DNA of 64,000 nt, taken from Chitinophagales bacterium. GTDB lineage: Bacteria > Bacteroidota > Bacteroidia > Chitinophagales > JADIYW01. The translations under genes were made by a program, and so were the position numbers. Below, one piece after another: positions 17,011-26,780 of the stretch (position 1 is its first letter; every line of letters starts with the position of its first letter). The notes under the pieces are model-generated. The model was not told the DNA's origin and did no database searches. It saw only the letters and a program-made list of their open reading frames with translations. Where the stretch lies: NCBI GenBank assembly GCA_023957245.1, contig JAMLHJ010000001.1:333273-397272 (forward strand). Direction: 5' to 3'.

Positions 17011-17018
17011 TAATTTTG
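17011..17018 (+). promoter_or_regulatory. Bacteroidota -7 box TAATTTTG
   Basis: It matches TAnnTTTG exactly, 24 bases before the lysS ATG. The TTG inside it is in frame with lysS and could be mistaken for a start codon. No clear TTG was found at -33. Confidence 0.6.
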
Positions 17019-17042
17019 CACAATTATTCTAAAAAGTCTTTT

Positions 17043-18551
17043 ATGCAGTCACTCAGCGAACAAGAACTAATCAGACGTCAATCTTTACAAAGTATTCGTG
17101 ATTTGGGTATCGACCCTTATCCTGCGGCTCTTTTTCCCGTTAATTCCAATGCGAGGGAAATTAAATCCAATTTTAATCAAGCACCTGAAAACTATAAAGA
17201 AGTTTGTTTAGCTGGTCGTTTAATGAGTCGTCGAGTAATGGGCAAAGCATCATTTGCTGAAATCATGGACTCTTCAGGAAGAATTCAAATCTATATAAAC
17301 AGAGACGAAATCTGCCCGACAGAAAATAAAGACATGTATAATTCTGTATTTAAAAAGCTACTAGATATTGGAGATTTCATCGGAGTAAAAGGGTATGTTT
17401 TTATTACTCAAGTGGGAGAAATTTCAGTTCATGTTACAGAATTAACCATACTTTCAAAATCTCTTCGCCCTCTTCCAATTGTAAAAAAAGATGAAGAAGG
17501 AAACATCTACGATGCTTTCAACGATCCAGAGAAAAGATACAGAATGCGTTATGTGGACTTGGTAGTCAACGAACAAGTTAAAGACACTTTTGTCAAAAGA
17601 ACAAAAATGGTCAATGCTATTCGTGATTTTCTCAATGAAAGAGGTGCTCTTGAGGTAGATACTCCCGTATTACAAAGTATCCCAGGTGGAGCAGCAGCAA
17701 GACCTTTTATTACCCATCACAATGCATTGGACATTCCTCTATATCTAAGGATTGCCAATGAATTATATCTTAAAAGATTAATAGTTGGAGGATTTGATTG
17801 GGTATATGAATTCAGTAGAAACTTCAGAAATGAAGGAATGGATAGGACACATAATCCAGAATTTACGGTATTAGAGTTTTATGTCGCATACAAAGATTAT
17901 TTCTGGATGATGGAAACAACAGAGCAATTACTCGAAAAAGTATGTATTGCTGTTCATGGAAAGCCAGAAGCACAGGTTGGAGATAAAATTATCTCTTTCA
18001 AAGCACCATATAAAAGGATTTCTATTCATGACGCTATATTGGAATATACGGGTATAGATGTAAGCAATATGGACGAAAGTCAGCTTAGAGATGTCTGTAA
18101 GAAGCTACATATAGATACTGACAATTCTATGGGGAAAGGCAAACTGATTGATGAGATTTTCAGTGAGAAATGTGAGAAGAATTTTATTCAACCTACATTT
18201 ATTATTGACTATCCAGTAGAGATGAGTCCTCTAACTAAAAAGCACAGAAGCAAAGAAGGTTTAGTAGAAAGATTTGAATTGATGATCAACGGTAAAGAAA
18301 TTGCCAATGCTTATTCAGAATTAAACGACCCTATAGACCAGTATGAAAGATTTGTTGACCAAATGCAGTTATCAGAAAAAGGCGATGACGAAGCGATGCT
18401 TATAGACCATGACTTCCTAAGAGCACTAGAATATGGTATGCCTCCTACCTCTGGAATTGGATTTGGTATAGATAGGTTAGCTATGCTGATGACCAATAAT
18501 CAGAGTATTCAGGAAGTGTTATTCTTCCCTCAAATGCGACCAGAAAAATAA
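17043..18551 (+). CDS. lysS: lysyl-tRNA synthetase (class II)
   Basis: A 502-residue class II enzyme that charges tRNA-Lys. An N-terminal OB-fold anticodon-binding domain (about 40-150) precedes the catalytic core. Motif 2 is FRNEGMDRTHNPEFT, and motif 3 is GIGFGIDRLAM near the C-terminus. The ATG at 17043 (MQSLSEQELIRRQSL) is chosen because the upstream in-frame TTG at 17016 lies inside a promoter -7 box. It ends eight bases before a strong hairpin terminator. Confidence 0.95.
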   Translation: MQSLSEQELIRRQSLQSIRDLGIDPYPAALFPVNSNAREIKSNFNQAPENYKEVCLAGRLMSRRVMGKASFAEIMDSSGRIQIYINRDEICPTENKDMYNSVFKKLLDIGDFIGVKGYVFITQVGEISVHVTELTILSKSLRPLPIVKKDEEGNIYDAFNDPEKRYRMRYVDLVVNEQVKDTFVKRTKMVNAIRDFLNERGALEVDTPVLQSIPGGAAARPFITHHNALDIPLYLRIANELYLKRLIVGGFDWVYEFSRNFRNEGMDRTHNPEFTVLEFYVAYKDYFWMMETTEQLLEKVCIAVHGKPEAQVGDKIISFKAPYKRISIHDAILEYTGIDVSNMDESQLRDVCKKLHIDTDNSMGKGKLIDEIFSEKCEKNFIQPTFIIDYPVEMSPLTKKHRSKEGLVERFELMINGKEIANAYSELNDPIDQYERFVDQMQLSEKGDDEAMLIDHDFLRALEYGMPPTSGIGFGIDRLAMLMTNNQSIQEVLFFPQMRPEK

Positions 18552-18558
18552 AAGAATA

Positions 18559-18590
18559 AAGGCTCTCAGATTTTGAGAGCCTTCTTTTTA
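18559..18590. terminator. bidirectional hairpin terminator
   Basis: A perfect 10-base stem (AAGGCTCTCA paired with TGAGAGCCTT) with a five-base loop, followed by CTTTTT. It lies between the convergent lysS and DUF6134-like genes. The T-run is better on the plus side. Confidence 0.9.
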
Positions 18591-18606
18591 ATAACACAAA
18601 TACATT

Positions 18607-19188
18607 TTACAATGCTCTTCTAATAAACACAGAACCCATAGTTCGTTTTAATTCAATTTCCTTCAATACACCCTGAACATATCTGTAGATGCTTGTAGTG
18701 CCATCAGGCTGAGAATATTCATATTGATTAGGAGCCGTTTTCTTTAAGGGTAGAAAACCACCAAATCTTTCCACAAATACTTTTGTGATTCCTATTGGTT
18801 CTTTAAAATACATCAATATACTAGAAAAGCCTATTACATCCTTTACTAAAGACTGTTGATTATTGTTATTCACCTTATACAAACTACCTTCTTTCAATAC
18901 TTTGGTAATAATATTATCATCCTTTTTCTCACTTTTATAGAAAGACTCTACCAAAGCACCTCCATTGTAAACTACATTAAAGTTGACTTTTGAGTCTTGC
19001 TTAATGAATAATACCTTTGCACTTGTCTCACTATTTAAAGAATAGCGTTCACTACTTCCACTGTGAATTTTTGAGACACTCATCTCTCCAATTTTTTTAT
19101 TCATCAGAATAACATCAAAATCATGCTGTTGAGCATTTCCAAAAGTAATGCTAAGAAATACTAAAAAAAATAAATAAACGACCTTCAT
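18607..19188 (-). CDS. exported DUF6134-like protein
   Basis: A 193-residue protein with a signal peptide (VVYLFFLVFLSITFGNAQ, cleavage probably after NAQ). The mature part is beta-rich, with FDVILMNKKIGEMSVSK at the start and a late YEYSQPDGTTSIYRY. The pattern resembles the small DUF6134 family of exported Bacteroidota proteins, whose function is unknown. No catalytic motif is visible. It is convergent with lysS and divergent from a secreted phosphoesterase gene. Confidence 0.6.
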   Translation of the reverse strand: MKVVYLFFLVFLSITFGNAQQHDFDVILMNKKIGEMSVSKIHSGSSERYSLNSETSAKVLFIKQDSKVNFNVVYNGGALVESFYKSEKKDDNIITKVLKEGSLYKVNNNNQQSLVKDVIGFSSILMYFKEPIGITKVFVERFGGFLPLKKTAPNQYEYSQPDGTTSIYRYVQGVLKEIELKRTMGSVFIRRAL

Positions 19189-19353
19189 ATCTTTCTATTA
19201 AATTTACAAGTACAATCAAATATCACTATTAATGGTGAGATAAACAAGAATATAGCTAATAAAAAACTGTTAAAAATTAATCTTTTAAAAATATATCAGC
19301 CAAAAATATTCTAAAGACTATTGTATCTTTAGATGTTATACAATATTTCAGTT

Positions 19354-20679
19354 ATGAAAAATTCACTTCAAAATATATTGACTCTTATATTGGCTTCTGC
19401 CTTCTTGTCTATTTATGCCCAAGACACAACACAGATAAGAGAGTATTTTGTCAACAGAGATGAACCCAATGCTGTGTATGGATTTACATTTATTCACATG
19501 ACTGATATCCATGTCGGTGAGGCTCAAGGAGACTATGGTACACCTGGCTTTTTAAATGATACAATGCCTCAAGGCGATGTTGGATATTCTGCTGTAAGAC
19601 TTCGTAAAGCAGTCAACTGGATCAATGAACACGCAAAGGAGCAAGATATTAGATTTGTTATGGTTACTGGAGATATTACAGATAGTGGAGAGCGTTCTGA
19701 ATTTGAAAAAGCAAAAGAAATTTTAGATGAATTAAATATCCCCTATGTTCCTACTATTGGCAACCATGATATTTGGCCTTATGTCAAATTTCAACAAGAA
19801 GCAGAATATGCTTATGGAGATTCAGTCATGAATGAGGTATTCAAAGATACTTATCAAAAAGCTTCACTATTTTTTGACCATTGGGATGATGGAACAAGAT
19901 TGACTAGAGTTTATAATCCAGAATCACAAAAAGAACATTATCACCAAAATTTTAGATTTGTCTATCAAAATGTTGGATTTCTTGCTTTTGACTTTAATCC
20001 TAGATATCATGTGCGAAAAGATGAACCAGGTGTAGGTGCTGAAGCAAGATTAAATGATTTCTCTGGAGGGACCTACCCTTGGCTTTTAAATACACTAGAA
20101 AACTATCCTTACAAGAAAGACAAAAATTTGATTCTGATGACTCATCAACCTCCACACAGAGATATCACAGCACTTTTCAATGGTCTTCCTCTAGTGGATA
20201 ATGATAAAATGACCAAAGATCTATTAAAATATAAGGATAACCTAGCTTTATGGATTGCTGGCCACGTACATAGAAATATGAACTATTCAGTACGGACAAT
20301 CGGCGGTGGTATGAAGGTAGTCGATGTAAGAGAAACAGCTGCCAATAAAGAGTATGACCAAGGATTATTTACTTTGATAAGAGTATATACATTAGAAAAT
20401 CCAACTGCAATTAAAGAATCTCAAGTTGTAGATGCATTAGAAATATATCCTAATCCCACACATTCAACCTTAAATATTCGTCTTCTTAATTCTGCAAAAG
20501 TTCAAAATATCAGCATCTTCAATATGAATGGAGAAAAAATATTTTCAAATCCTTATAATAACGATACTCAAAGAAAATATTCAATTTCAACTTCTCAATT
20601 TCCTCAAGGCATGTATATTCTACAAATACATACTGATGATTTAACTATCCAAAAGAATTTTATTAAAATAAATAACTAA
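19354..20679 (+). CDS. secreted calcineurin-like metallophosphoesterase with T9SS tail
   Basis: A 441-residue exported phosphoesterase. The signal peptide ends SIYAQ. The dinuclear metal motifs are in order: HMTDIHVG, VTGDITDSG, GNHDIW, MTHQPPH and AGHVHRN. The last 80 residues form a type IX secretion C-terminal sorting domain: LEIYPNPTHSTLNI, then ISIFNMNGEKIF, then FPQGMYILQIHTDD. It is therefore predicted to cross the outer membrane and be surface-bound or released. The ATG at 19354 is preferred because it gives a clean signal peptide; an in-frame ATG at 19333 would add seven residues. The substrate is unknown. Confidence 0.85.
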   Translation: MKNSLQNILTLILASAFLSIYAQDTTQIREYFVNRDEPNAVYGFTFIHMTDIHVGEAQGDYGTPGFLNDTMPQGDVGYSAVRLRKAVNWINEHAKEQDIRFVMVTGDITDSGERSEFEKAKEILDELNIPYVPTIGNHDIWPYVKFQQEAEYAYGDSVMNEVFKDTYQKASLFFDHWDDGTRLTRVYNPESQKEHYHQNFRFVYQNVGFLAFDFNPRYHVRKDEPGVGAEARLNDFSGGTYPWLLNTLENYPYKKDKNLILMTHQPPHRDITALFNGLPLVDNDKMTKDLLKYKDNLALWIAGHVHRNMNYSVRTIGGGMKVVDVRETAANKEYDQGLFTLIRVYTLENPTAIKESQVVDALEIYPNPTHSTLNIRLLNSAKVQNISIFNMNGEKIFSNPYNNDTQRKYSISTSQFPQGMYILQIHTDDLTIQKNFIKINN

Positions 20680-20681
20680 AA

Positions 20682-20713
20682 AGAAGCCTACTTATTTACA
20701 TAAGCAGACTTCT
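20682..20713. terminator. bidirectional hairpin terminator
   Basis: Arms of 14 bases with a four-base loop. The two mismatches become G-U pairs on the minus strand, where a TTTTT run follows. It starts three bases after the phosphoesterase stop and lies downstream of the convergent recQ gene. Confidence 0.75.
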
Positions 20714-20877
20714 AAAGTTTTACAACAAAATCATCACACTAGTTAAATCAAATTACATCACAAATACTATCTATAATATATATAGACAGTACTCAACAAA
20801 TGTGCCAAAAAATACAAGCTATTTAAAATAGTGGATTGAAGACCCAGAACTGAAAATTTCAATAAAAAATAGCCCTT

Positions 20878-23079
20878 CTAAAGTGCCTTTTCACTAATAT
20901 AAGTAATACGACATAGTCGGATTTCATCCATTTCGATATCTTCTTCTTTTAACTCTTTATAAGCGATTTCGATGCTATCTGTCTCTGCTTCAGCAAAATA
21001 ATCAAAAATAATCTCTTGAATATCTTCATCCATTTCTTCTTCAAGGTGATATCTAATATTGACTTTGGTACCCGATTGCACTATACTTTCCAAATCATGA
21101 ATCAACTCTGAGATACCAATTTGTCGAGATTTGGCTATGTCTTTCAAAGGAATTTTCCTATCAATAAGACCAATAATAGATATTTTATTATTAAGCTTAT
21201 TTGCAACGTTCTTAATCCCAGCAAAATCATCTGCTCTCTCAATATCGTTTTCTTCTACATACTTATTAATGGCTTCAATAAAAGGACGACCAAATTTTTG
21301 TGCTTTTCCTGAACTTACCCCTGATATTTTTGACAGTTCATCCAAAGTAATAGGATACAATGTTGCCATTTCTTCAAGAGAAGGATCCATAAATATTACC
21401 CAAGGCATCAGATTCTTACGCTTTGCTTCTTGCTGTCTAATTGATTTTAATATCAAAAACAACTCATTATCAAGAGCTTGAGTTTTGCCTGAATTAGATT
21501 CTTCACCTTCATCTATAGATTCAAAAACTTGATTTATACTTACTTCAAATGATTGAGGTTTTTTGAGAAATTCATTCCCCTTTGCAGTCAATTTTACAAC
21601 TCCATACTGTTCAATATCTTTAAAAATCAGCCCTTCTAAAATTCCCTTTCTATATACTGATTCCCAAAAAAGATTATCCTTTTCTTTCCCTGCTTCAAAA
21701 TATTTACTTTGATTTTGAAGGAAATTTTTAATATCATTAGTCAATTTGCCCAATAAAATATTCAATAGATGAGTAAAATTGTGTTGTTCGTTAGTATCCT
21801 TAATCAGGTTTAGCAACAACAAAATCTCTTTTGAAGCATCTAGTTTAGGCTTTGGATGACGGCAGTTATCACACATACCTTGACATTGATCGCCATGCAT
21901 CTCCTCTCCAAAATATTGAAGTACAAATTTCTTTCTGCACTCAGCACTCACACTATATGCTTCCATTTCAGCAATATGCTGCATACCTATTTCTTTCTCT
22001 GATACAGACTTATCACGGAGCAATTTCTCCATTTTGTCAATATCTTTTTGGCTGAAAAATGTAACACATTTTCCTTCTAGTCCATCTCGCCCTGCCCTAC
22101 CGGTTTCTTGATAATAGTTTTCTAGACTTTTAGGCACATCATGATGAATTACAAAACGAACATCTGGCTTATCTATTCCCATCCCAAATGCGATTGTGGC
22201 TACAATAACATCTAGTTCTTCCATCAAGAAAGCATCTTGTGTTTCATTCCTTTTCGCAGATTCCAAACCAGCATGGTATGGAGCAGCTTTTATCCCATTA
22301 ACACATAAAAATTCAGCTAACTCCTCTGTACTTTTCCTACTCAAACAATAAATAATTCCAGATTTTCCTTCCTCTTTTTTTACAAATTTGACTATCTCTT
22401 TCTGCGCTGCTTCCTTACTGACCTTTGGTCTCAATTCATAATAAAGGTTATGTCGCATAAATGAATCCTTAAAAATATTAGGATTCCTCATATTGAGTGT
22501 CTTTGCTATATCTATTTGAACTTTGGGTGTTGCTGTAGCAGTAAGTGCCAAAAGAGGAATTTTTTCATCAATAAAATCAATCATTTTCCTTATTCTTCTA
22601 TACTCTGGGCGGAAGTCATGTCCCCATTCAGAAATACAATGCGCTTCATCAACAGCGACAAAAGAAACTTTAATTGTCTTTAAAAAATCAATATTCTCTT
22701 CTTTCACCAAAGATTCGGGTGCGACATATAAGATTTTAGTATGACCATTAACAATATCATCTTTTACACTCTTTATCTGAGTTTTATTCAATGAAGAATT
22801 TAAAAAATGAGCGATATTCTCCACACTTGAATAAGATCTAATCAAATCTACTTGATTCTTCATCAAAGCTATCAAAGGAGAAATCACAACTGCAGTCCCT
22901 TCTGAAACCAAAGCGGGTAATTGATAACACAATGATTTTCCGCCACCCGTCGGCATAATTACAAAAGTATCTTTTCCTTGTAAAATACTTTCTATGATAG
23001 ATTGCTGTTGCCCTCTAAATTGGTCAAAGCCAAAAAATGTTTTTAGAGACTGATTCAAGTCACCAGTAAATTTGGACAT
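20878..23079 (-). CDS. recQ: ATP-dependent DNA helicase RecQ
   Basis: A 733-residue 3'-5' helicase of recombination and repair. Walker A is MPTGGGKSLCYQLP (about 42-55). The DEAH box is in AVDEAHCISEWGHDFRPEY, including the aromatic-rich loop. Motif VI is QETGRAGRDG. The RecQ-C-terminal zinc site shows Cys residues in CRKKFVLQYFG and CQGMCDNCRHP. A winged-helix region follows, then an HRDC domain (WVIFMDPSLEEMATLYP). About 110 further residues after HRDC (DDFAGIKNVANKLNNK onward) make it longer than the E. coli enzyme (about 610), as in other Bacteroidota RecQ proteins. Confidence 0.95.
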   Translation of the reverse strand: MSKFTGDLNQSLKTFFGFDQFRGQQQSIIESILQGKDTFVIMPTGGGKSLCYQLPALVSEGTAVVISPLIALMKNQVDLIRSYSSVENIAHFLNSSLNKTQIKSVKDDIVNGHTKILYVAPESLVKEENIDFLKTIKVSFVAVDEAHCISEWGHDFRPEYRRIRKMIDFIDEKIPLLALTATATPKVQIDIAKTLNMRNPNIFKDSFMRHNLYYELRPKVSKEAAQKEIVKFVKKEEGKSGIIYCLSRKSTEELAEFLCVNGIKAAPYHAGLESAKRNETQDAFLMEELDVIVATIAFGMGIDKPDVRFVIHHDVPKSLENYYQETGRAGRDGLEGKCVTFFSQKDIDKMEKLLRDKSVSEKEIGMQHIAEMEAYSVSAECRKKFVLQYFGEEMHGDQCQGMCDNCRHPKPKLDASKEILLLLNLIKDTNEQHNFTHLLNILLGKLTNDIKNFLQNQSKYFEAGKEKDNLFWESVYRKGILEGLIFKDIEQYGVVKLTAKGNEFLKKPQSFEVSINQVFESIDEGEESNSGKTQALDNELFLILKSIRQQEAKRKNLMPWVIFMDPSLEEMATLYPITLDELSKISGVSSGKAQKFGRPFIEAINKYVEENDIERADDFAGIKNVANKLNNKISIIGLIDRKIPLKDIAKSRQIGISELIHDLESIVQSGTKVNIRYHLEEEMDEDIQEIIFDYFAEAETDSIEIAYKELKEEDIEMDEIRLCRITYISEKAL

Positions 23080-23188
23080 ACTTTATTGTTAAAGATTACT
23101 ATATCGATTACTTAAAAATAATCAATTTGCAATTAAAAATCACTTTAATATACACTATACACAAAATTAATGATAATAAACAGCTTAA

Positions 23189-23236
23189 TATATTTGATGA
23201 TTTTAATAAAGCTTTAATGAATTGTAACTATTTTTG
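23189..23236 (+). promoter_or_regulatory. two candidate -7 boxes before manC
   Basis: TATATTTG at 23189-23196 and TATTTTTG at 23229-23236 both fit TAnnTTTG. The nearer one lies 26 bases before the manC ATG and is the likelier start site. Confidence 0.5.
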
Positions 23237-23262
23237 CACAAATATTCAATATTAGAACAGAG

Positions 23263-24348
23263 ATGCAGAAAAAATATGCAGCCATTATGGCTGGAGGAAT
23301 TGGAAGTAGATTTTGGCCAGCTAGCAGAACCAACAAACCCAAACAATTCTTGGATATACTTGGAACTGGCGAATCATTGCTACAAGCTACTTTTAGAAGA
23401 TTTTTAAAAGTATGTGACAAAGAAAATATTTTTATCCTTACTAACTTGGACTATATAGATTTAGTCAAAGAGCAATTACCAGATATTAAAGACGACCAGA
23501 TACTCGCTGAACCTGCTAGAAAAAATACAGCTCCATGTATTGCTTACGCTTCATACAAAATCAGCCAAATAGAACCTGATGCCAATATAATTGTTGCTCC
23601 ATCTGATCATATTATTTCCAATGAAGATGAATTTGTTCGTATTGTAAACTCTTCTTTTGACTTTGTCAGCCAAAATGAAGCACTTTGCACTCTTGGAATA
23701 TTGCCTACTCGACCAGATACAGGTTATGGTTATATACAATTTAGAGAAGACCCTACTACGCAAGATGATGTATTTAAAGTAAAAACTTTTACAGAAAAAC
23801 CTAACCGAGAAACTGCTAAACAATTTATCAAAAGTGGTGATTTCTTGTGGAATGCTGGAATATTTATTTGGAATGTAAAAAGTATTTTAGGTTCGTTCCA
23901 AAAGTATTTACATGAGGTAAGCGATGCATTTGAAGAAGTAAAAACCTATTTAGGCACAGATAAAGAACTACCAGCTATTGAAAGAGCTTTTGCCGAATGT
24001 CCTAATATTTCTATTGACTTTGGAATAATGGAAAAAGCAGAAAATGTTTACGTTATCCCTGCCAACTTTGGCTGGAGTGACTTAGGAACCTGGGCTTCTC
24101 TATATGCCGAAAAAGAAAAGGATTATTTACAAAATGCAGTTTCTGGTAATCATGTAGTTGTATATGATTCTTCAAACAATATTATTCATGTGCCAAACGA
24201 CAAGTTGGTTGTCATCGAAGGATTAGACAACTATATTGTTGTAGATACTGAAGATGTCCTTTTGATTTGCAGTAAAGACCACGAACAAAAAATAAAAGAA
24301 TTTACTCAAGACATAAAAAATAATAAAGAAGGAGAAATATTCTTATAA
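23263..24348 (+). CDS. manC: mannose-1-phosphate guanylyltransferase
   Basis: A 361-residue GDP-mannose pyrophosphorylase. The signature AAIMAGGIGSRFWPASR at 6-22 is followed by PKQFLD, and later by APSDHII, GYGYIQF, FTEKPN and GWSDLGTWASL. It makes GDP-mannose for fucose, mannose or related envelope sugars. The C-terminal isomerase domain of bifunctional enzymes is absent, as is usual in this phylum. It lies far from the glycan cluster and is probably expressed on its own. Confidence 0.92.
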   Translation: MQKKYAAIMAGGIGSRFWPASRTNKPKQFLDILGTGESLLQATFRRFLKVCDKENIFILTNLDYIDLVKEQLPDIKDDQILAEPARKNTAPCIAYASYKISQIEPDANIIVAPSDHIISNEDEFVRIVNSSFDFVSQNEALCTLGILPTRPDTGYGYIQFREDPTTQDDVFKVKTFTEKPNRETAKQFIKSGDFLWNAGIFIWNVKSILGSFQKYLHEVSDAFEEVKTYLGTDKELPAIERAFAECPNISIDFGIMEKAENVYVIPANFGWSDLGTWASLYAEKEKDYLQNAVSGNHVVVYDSSNNIIHVPNDKLVVIEGLDNYIVVDTEDVLLICSKDHEQKIKEFTQDIKNNKEGEIFL

Positions 24349-24428
24349 GTATTCAACCAATATTTTGGAGACAGAGTAGTCCTCAAGCAATCATGTACTT
24401 ATTTGTATAACGAATACTTATCTTTTCT

Positions 24429-24436
24429 TAACTTTG
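24429..24436 (+). promoter_or_regulatory. Bacteroidota -7 box TAACTTTG
   Basis: An exact TAnnTTTG with a TTTG 23 bases upstream (24402-24405), within the accepted spacing. Only six bases separate it from the cca ATG, so the transcript should be nearly leaderless. Confidence 0.65.
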
Positions 24437-24442
24437 TACCCC

Positions 24443-25882
24443 ATGTCTTTTATTTTTCAAGATACCGAAAAAAAAATCTTAGAAGTAGTATCCAAAGCCG
24501 CATCTAGCTTAGGTATTCAAGCCTATGCCATTGGTGGGTATGTAAGAGACAAGCTATTAAATAGACCTTCTAAAGATATTGATATCACTTGTGTTGGCAA
24601 TGGAATAGAATTGGCTCAAGCATCAGCTAAAATTTTCAATCCTAAATTAAAAGTCAATATTTACAAAAATTTCGGAACAGCCATGTTTAAAATCCATGGT
24701 TGGGACATTGAGTTTGTAGGAGCAAGAAAAGAATCTTATCGTGCAGAAAGTAGAAATCCAGAGATTGAGGCTGGTACTCTTGAAGAAGACCAACTTCGCA
24801 GAGATTTTACCATCAATGCATTGGCTATTGATTTAAGCCTAGAAAATTTTGGACAATTAATAGATCCATTTAACGGTGTTACTGATTTAAAAAACAAAAT
24901 TATCAAAACACCTTTAGATGCCCATGTTACTTTCAATGATGACCCATTGAGAATGATGAGAGCAATAAGATTTGCAAGTCAATTGGGATTTGACATCGAC
25001 TCTAATACATTGAAAGCTATTGCACCATTATCTAAAAGGCTACAGATTTTATCTCAAGAAAGAGTGACAGATGAACTCAATAAAATTATTTTATCACCAC
25101 AACCCTCTATAGGTTTCAATCTCTTATTTGAGACGAAATTGTTACATCAATTCTTTCCAGAGATGGTCGCTTTGCATGGTGTAAAAATGGTTGAAAACTT
25201 TGGACATAAAGACAACTTTTATCATACTATTCAAGTATTGGATAATGTAGCAAAAGTTTCTGACGACCTATGGTTGAGATGGGCAGCAATATTGCATGAT
25301 ATTGCCAAACCTCCTACTCAAAAATTTGAAGATGGGCATGGATGGACATTTCATGGTCATGAAGTATTGGGTTCTAAATGGGTACCCAGGATTTTCAAAA
25401 GACTCAAACTTCCATTGAATGAGAAAATGAAATTTGTTCAAAAGATGGTTTATTTACATCTTAGACCAATTTCGCTCACCAAGGAAAATATTACCGACTC
25501 TGCTATTCGAAGATTAATTTTTGATGCAGGTGACGATATAGAGCCTTTGATGATATTATGCGAAGCAGATATTACTTCAAAAAATCAGAAAAAGGTTCAG
25601 AGATATACTGAAAATCTCAAAATTGTTAAACAAAAAATCAAGGAAGTAGAAGAAAGAGATAGAATCAGAAACTGGCAACCTCTTGTAGATGGCGAAATGA
25701 TTATGTATATCTTTCAAATTAAGCCAGGAAGAGAAGTGGGTATTTTAAAAAACCAATTAAAAGAAGCCGTTCTTGAAGGAGATATTCCTAACGAATATGA
25801 ATCTTCTATTGAATTTATTCTAAAGAAAGGAAAAGAAATAGGCTTGCAAGTAGTCAATCAACCTTCTGACTATGCCAACTAA
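24443..25882 (+). CDS. cca: CCA tRNA nucleotidyltransferase, HD-domain type
   Basis: A 479-residue class II nucleotidyltransferase. IGGYVRDKLLNRPSKDIDI carries the catalytic GG and DxD motifs; LRRDFTINALAIDL and NDDPLRMMRAIRFASQLGF are the next conserved blocks. An HD phosphohydrolase domain (AAILHDIAKPP, HGHEVLGS) follows. It adds or repairs the CCA end of tRNA. Poly(A) polymerase is the alternative but less likely in this phylum. The ATG at 24443 is used because the in-frame TTG at 24434 falls in the promoter box. The gene overlaps miaA by 11 bases. Confidence 0.9.
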   Translation: MSFIFQDTEKKILEVVSKAASSLGIQAYAIGGYVRDKLLNRPSKDIDITCVGNGIELAQASAKIFNPKLKVNIYKNFGTAMFKIHGWDIEFVGARKESYRAESRNPEIEAGTLEEDQLRRDFTINALAIDLSLENFGQLIDPFNGVTDLKNKIIKTPLDAHVTFNDDPLRMMRAIRFASQLGFDIDSNTLKAIAPLSKRLQILSQERVTDELNKIILSPQPSIGFNLLFETKLLHQFFPEMVALHGVKMVENFGHKDNFYHTIQVLDNVAKVSDDLWLRWAAILHDIAKPPTQKFEDGHGWTFHGHEVLGSKWVPRIFKRLKLPLNEKMKFVQKMVYLHLRPISLTKENITDSAIRRLIFDAGDDIEPLMILCEADITSKNQKKVQRYTENLKIVKQKIKEVEERDRIRNWQPLVDGEMIMYIFQIKPGREVGILKNQLKEAVLEGDIPNEYESSIEFILKKGKEIGLQVVNQPSDYAN

Positions 25883-26771
25883 GACCCCTCAACTGATTGT
25901 CATTGGAGGCCCAACAGCTATTGGAAAAACTAGTTTAGCTATAGAACTTGCCCAAAAACTCCAAACAGAAATTATATCTGCTGATTCTAGACAAATATAT
26001 AAACAATTAAATATCGGCGTAGGAAGGCCTTCAAAAAACGAACTCTCTCTGGTCAAACATCACCTGATTGCCAATATTGACATACAACAACATTATCATA
26101 CTGCTGATTTTGAAAGAGATGCACTTACGATTTTAGAAGATATCTACTCAAAAAAAGATGTAGCAATAATCTGTGGTGGAACAGGTCTTTATATACAGAC
26201 TTTAATTGACGGAATTGACAATATGCCTGAAATTCAAATTGAAATCAGACAACAACTCAATAAAAGATTTGAAGAAGAAGGTATTTCTTTCCTTCAAGAT
26301 TATATTCAAAAAAACGATCCTGAATTACTTGGCTCCATAGATATAAACAATCCTAAAAGACTTATCAGGGCTGTTGAAGTGATGCTCCAAACCCGAGAAA
26401 AATATTCATCATTCAGAAAAGGAGTTGCCGTAAAAAGAAACTTTGAGGCTCATTTGTTTTGCCTTTATGATGAAAGAGAAATTATAAAAAGCAATATTGA
26501 AAAAAGAGTTTTGAAAATGCTTCAAGATGGTTGGGTGGAAGAATGTAAATCACTTTTGCCTTTCAGACATCTGAAAGCACTTCAAACTGTCGGTTATAGA
26601 GAGATATTTGATTATTTAGATGGTGAATTCAATTATCAAGAAATGGTTCAGGCTATTACAATTCACACCCAACAATATGCCAAAAGGCAGCTTACATGGT
26701 TCAAAAGAGACAAGAGATATCAATGGGTAAAAAATATTGAAGAACTTTCCAAAATAATGAACTATATTTAA
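25872..26771 (+). CDS. miaA: tRNA dimethylallyltransferase
   Basis: A 299-residue enzyme that isopentenylates A37 of tRNAs reading U-starting codons. IGGPTAIGKTSLAIELAQ is the P-loop, ISADSRQIYK the conserved DSRQxY motif, GVGRPS the next loop, and CGGTGLYIQ the third. The C-terminal part holds ALQTVGYREIFDYL and QYAKRQLTWFKRD. It overlaps cca by 11 bases, so two tRNA-maturation enzymes share a transcript. Confidence 0.95.
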   Translation: MPTKTPQLIVIGGPTAIGKTSLAIELAQKLQTEIISADSRQIYKQLNIGVGRPSKNELSLVKHHLIANIDIQQHYHTADFERDALTILEDIYSKKDVAIICGGTGLYIQTLIDGIDNMPEIQIEIRQQLNKRFEEEGISFLQDYIQKNDPELLGSIDINNPKRLIRAVEVMLQTREKYSSFRKGVAVKRNFEAHLFCLYDEREIIKSNIEKRVLKMLQDGWVEECKSLLPFRHLKALQTVGYREIFDYLDGEFNYQEMVQAITIHTQQYAKRQLTWFKRDKRYQWVKNIEELSKIMNYI

Positions 26772-26780
26772 TAATCTTCC

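Noticed and set aside
20765..20791. AT-rich inverted repeat between the phosphoesterase and recQ
   Set aside because: It has one mismatch and lacks a T-run; a better terminator lies at 20682-20713.
20878..23079. RecQ as part of a defence island
   Set aside because: It is a standard full RecQ with HRDC domain and housekeeping neighbours; no restriction, nuclease or integrase gene is near.
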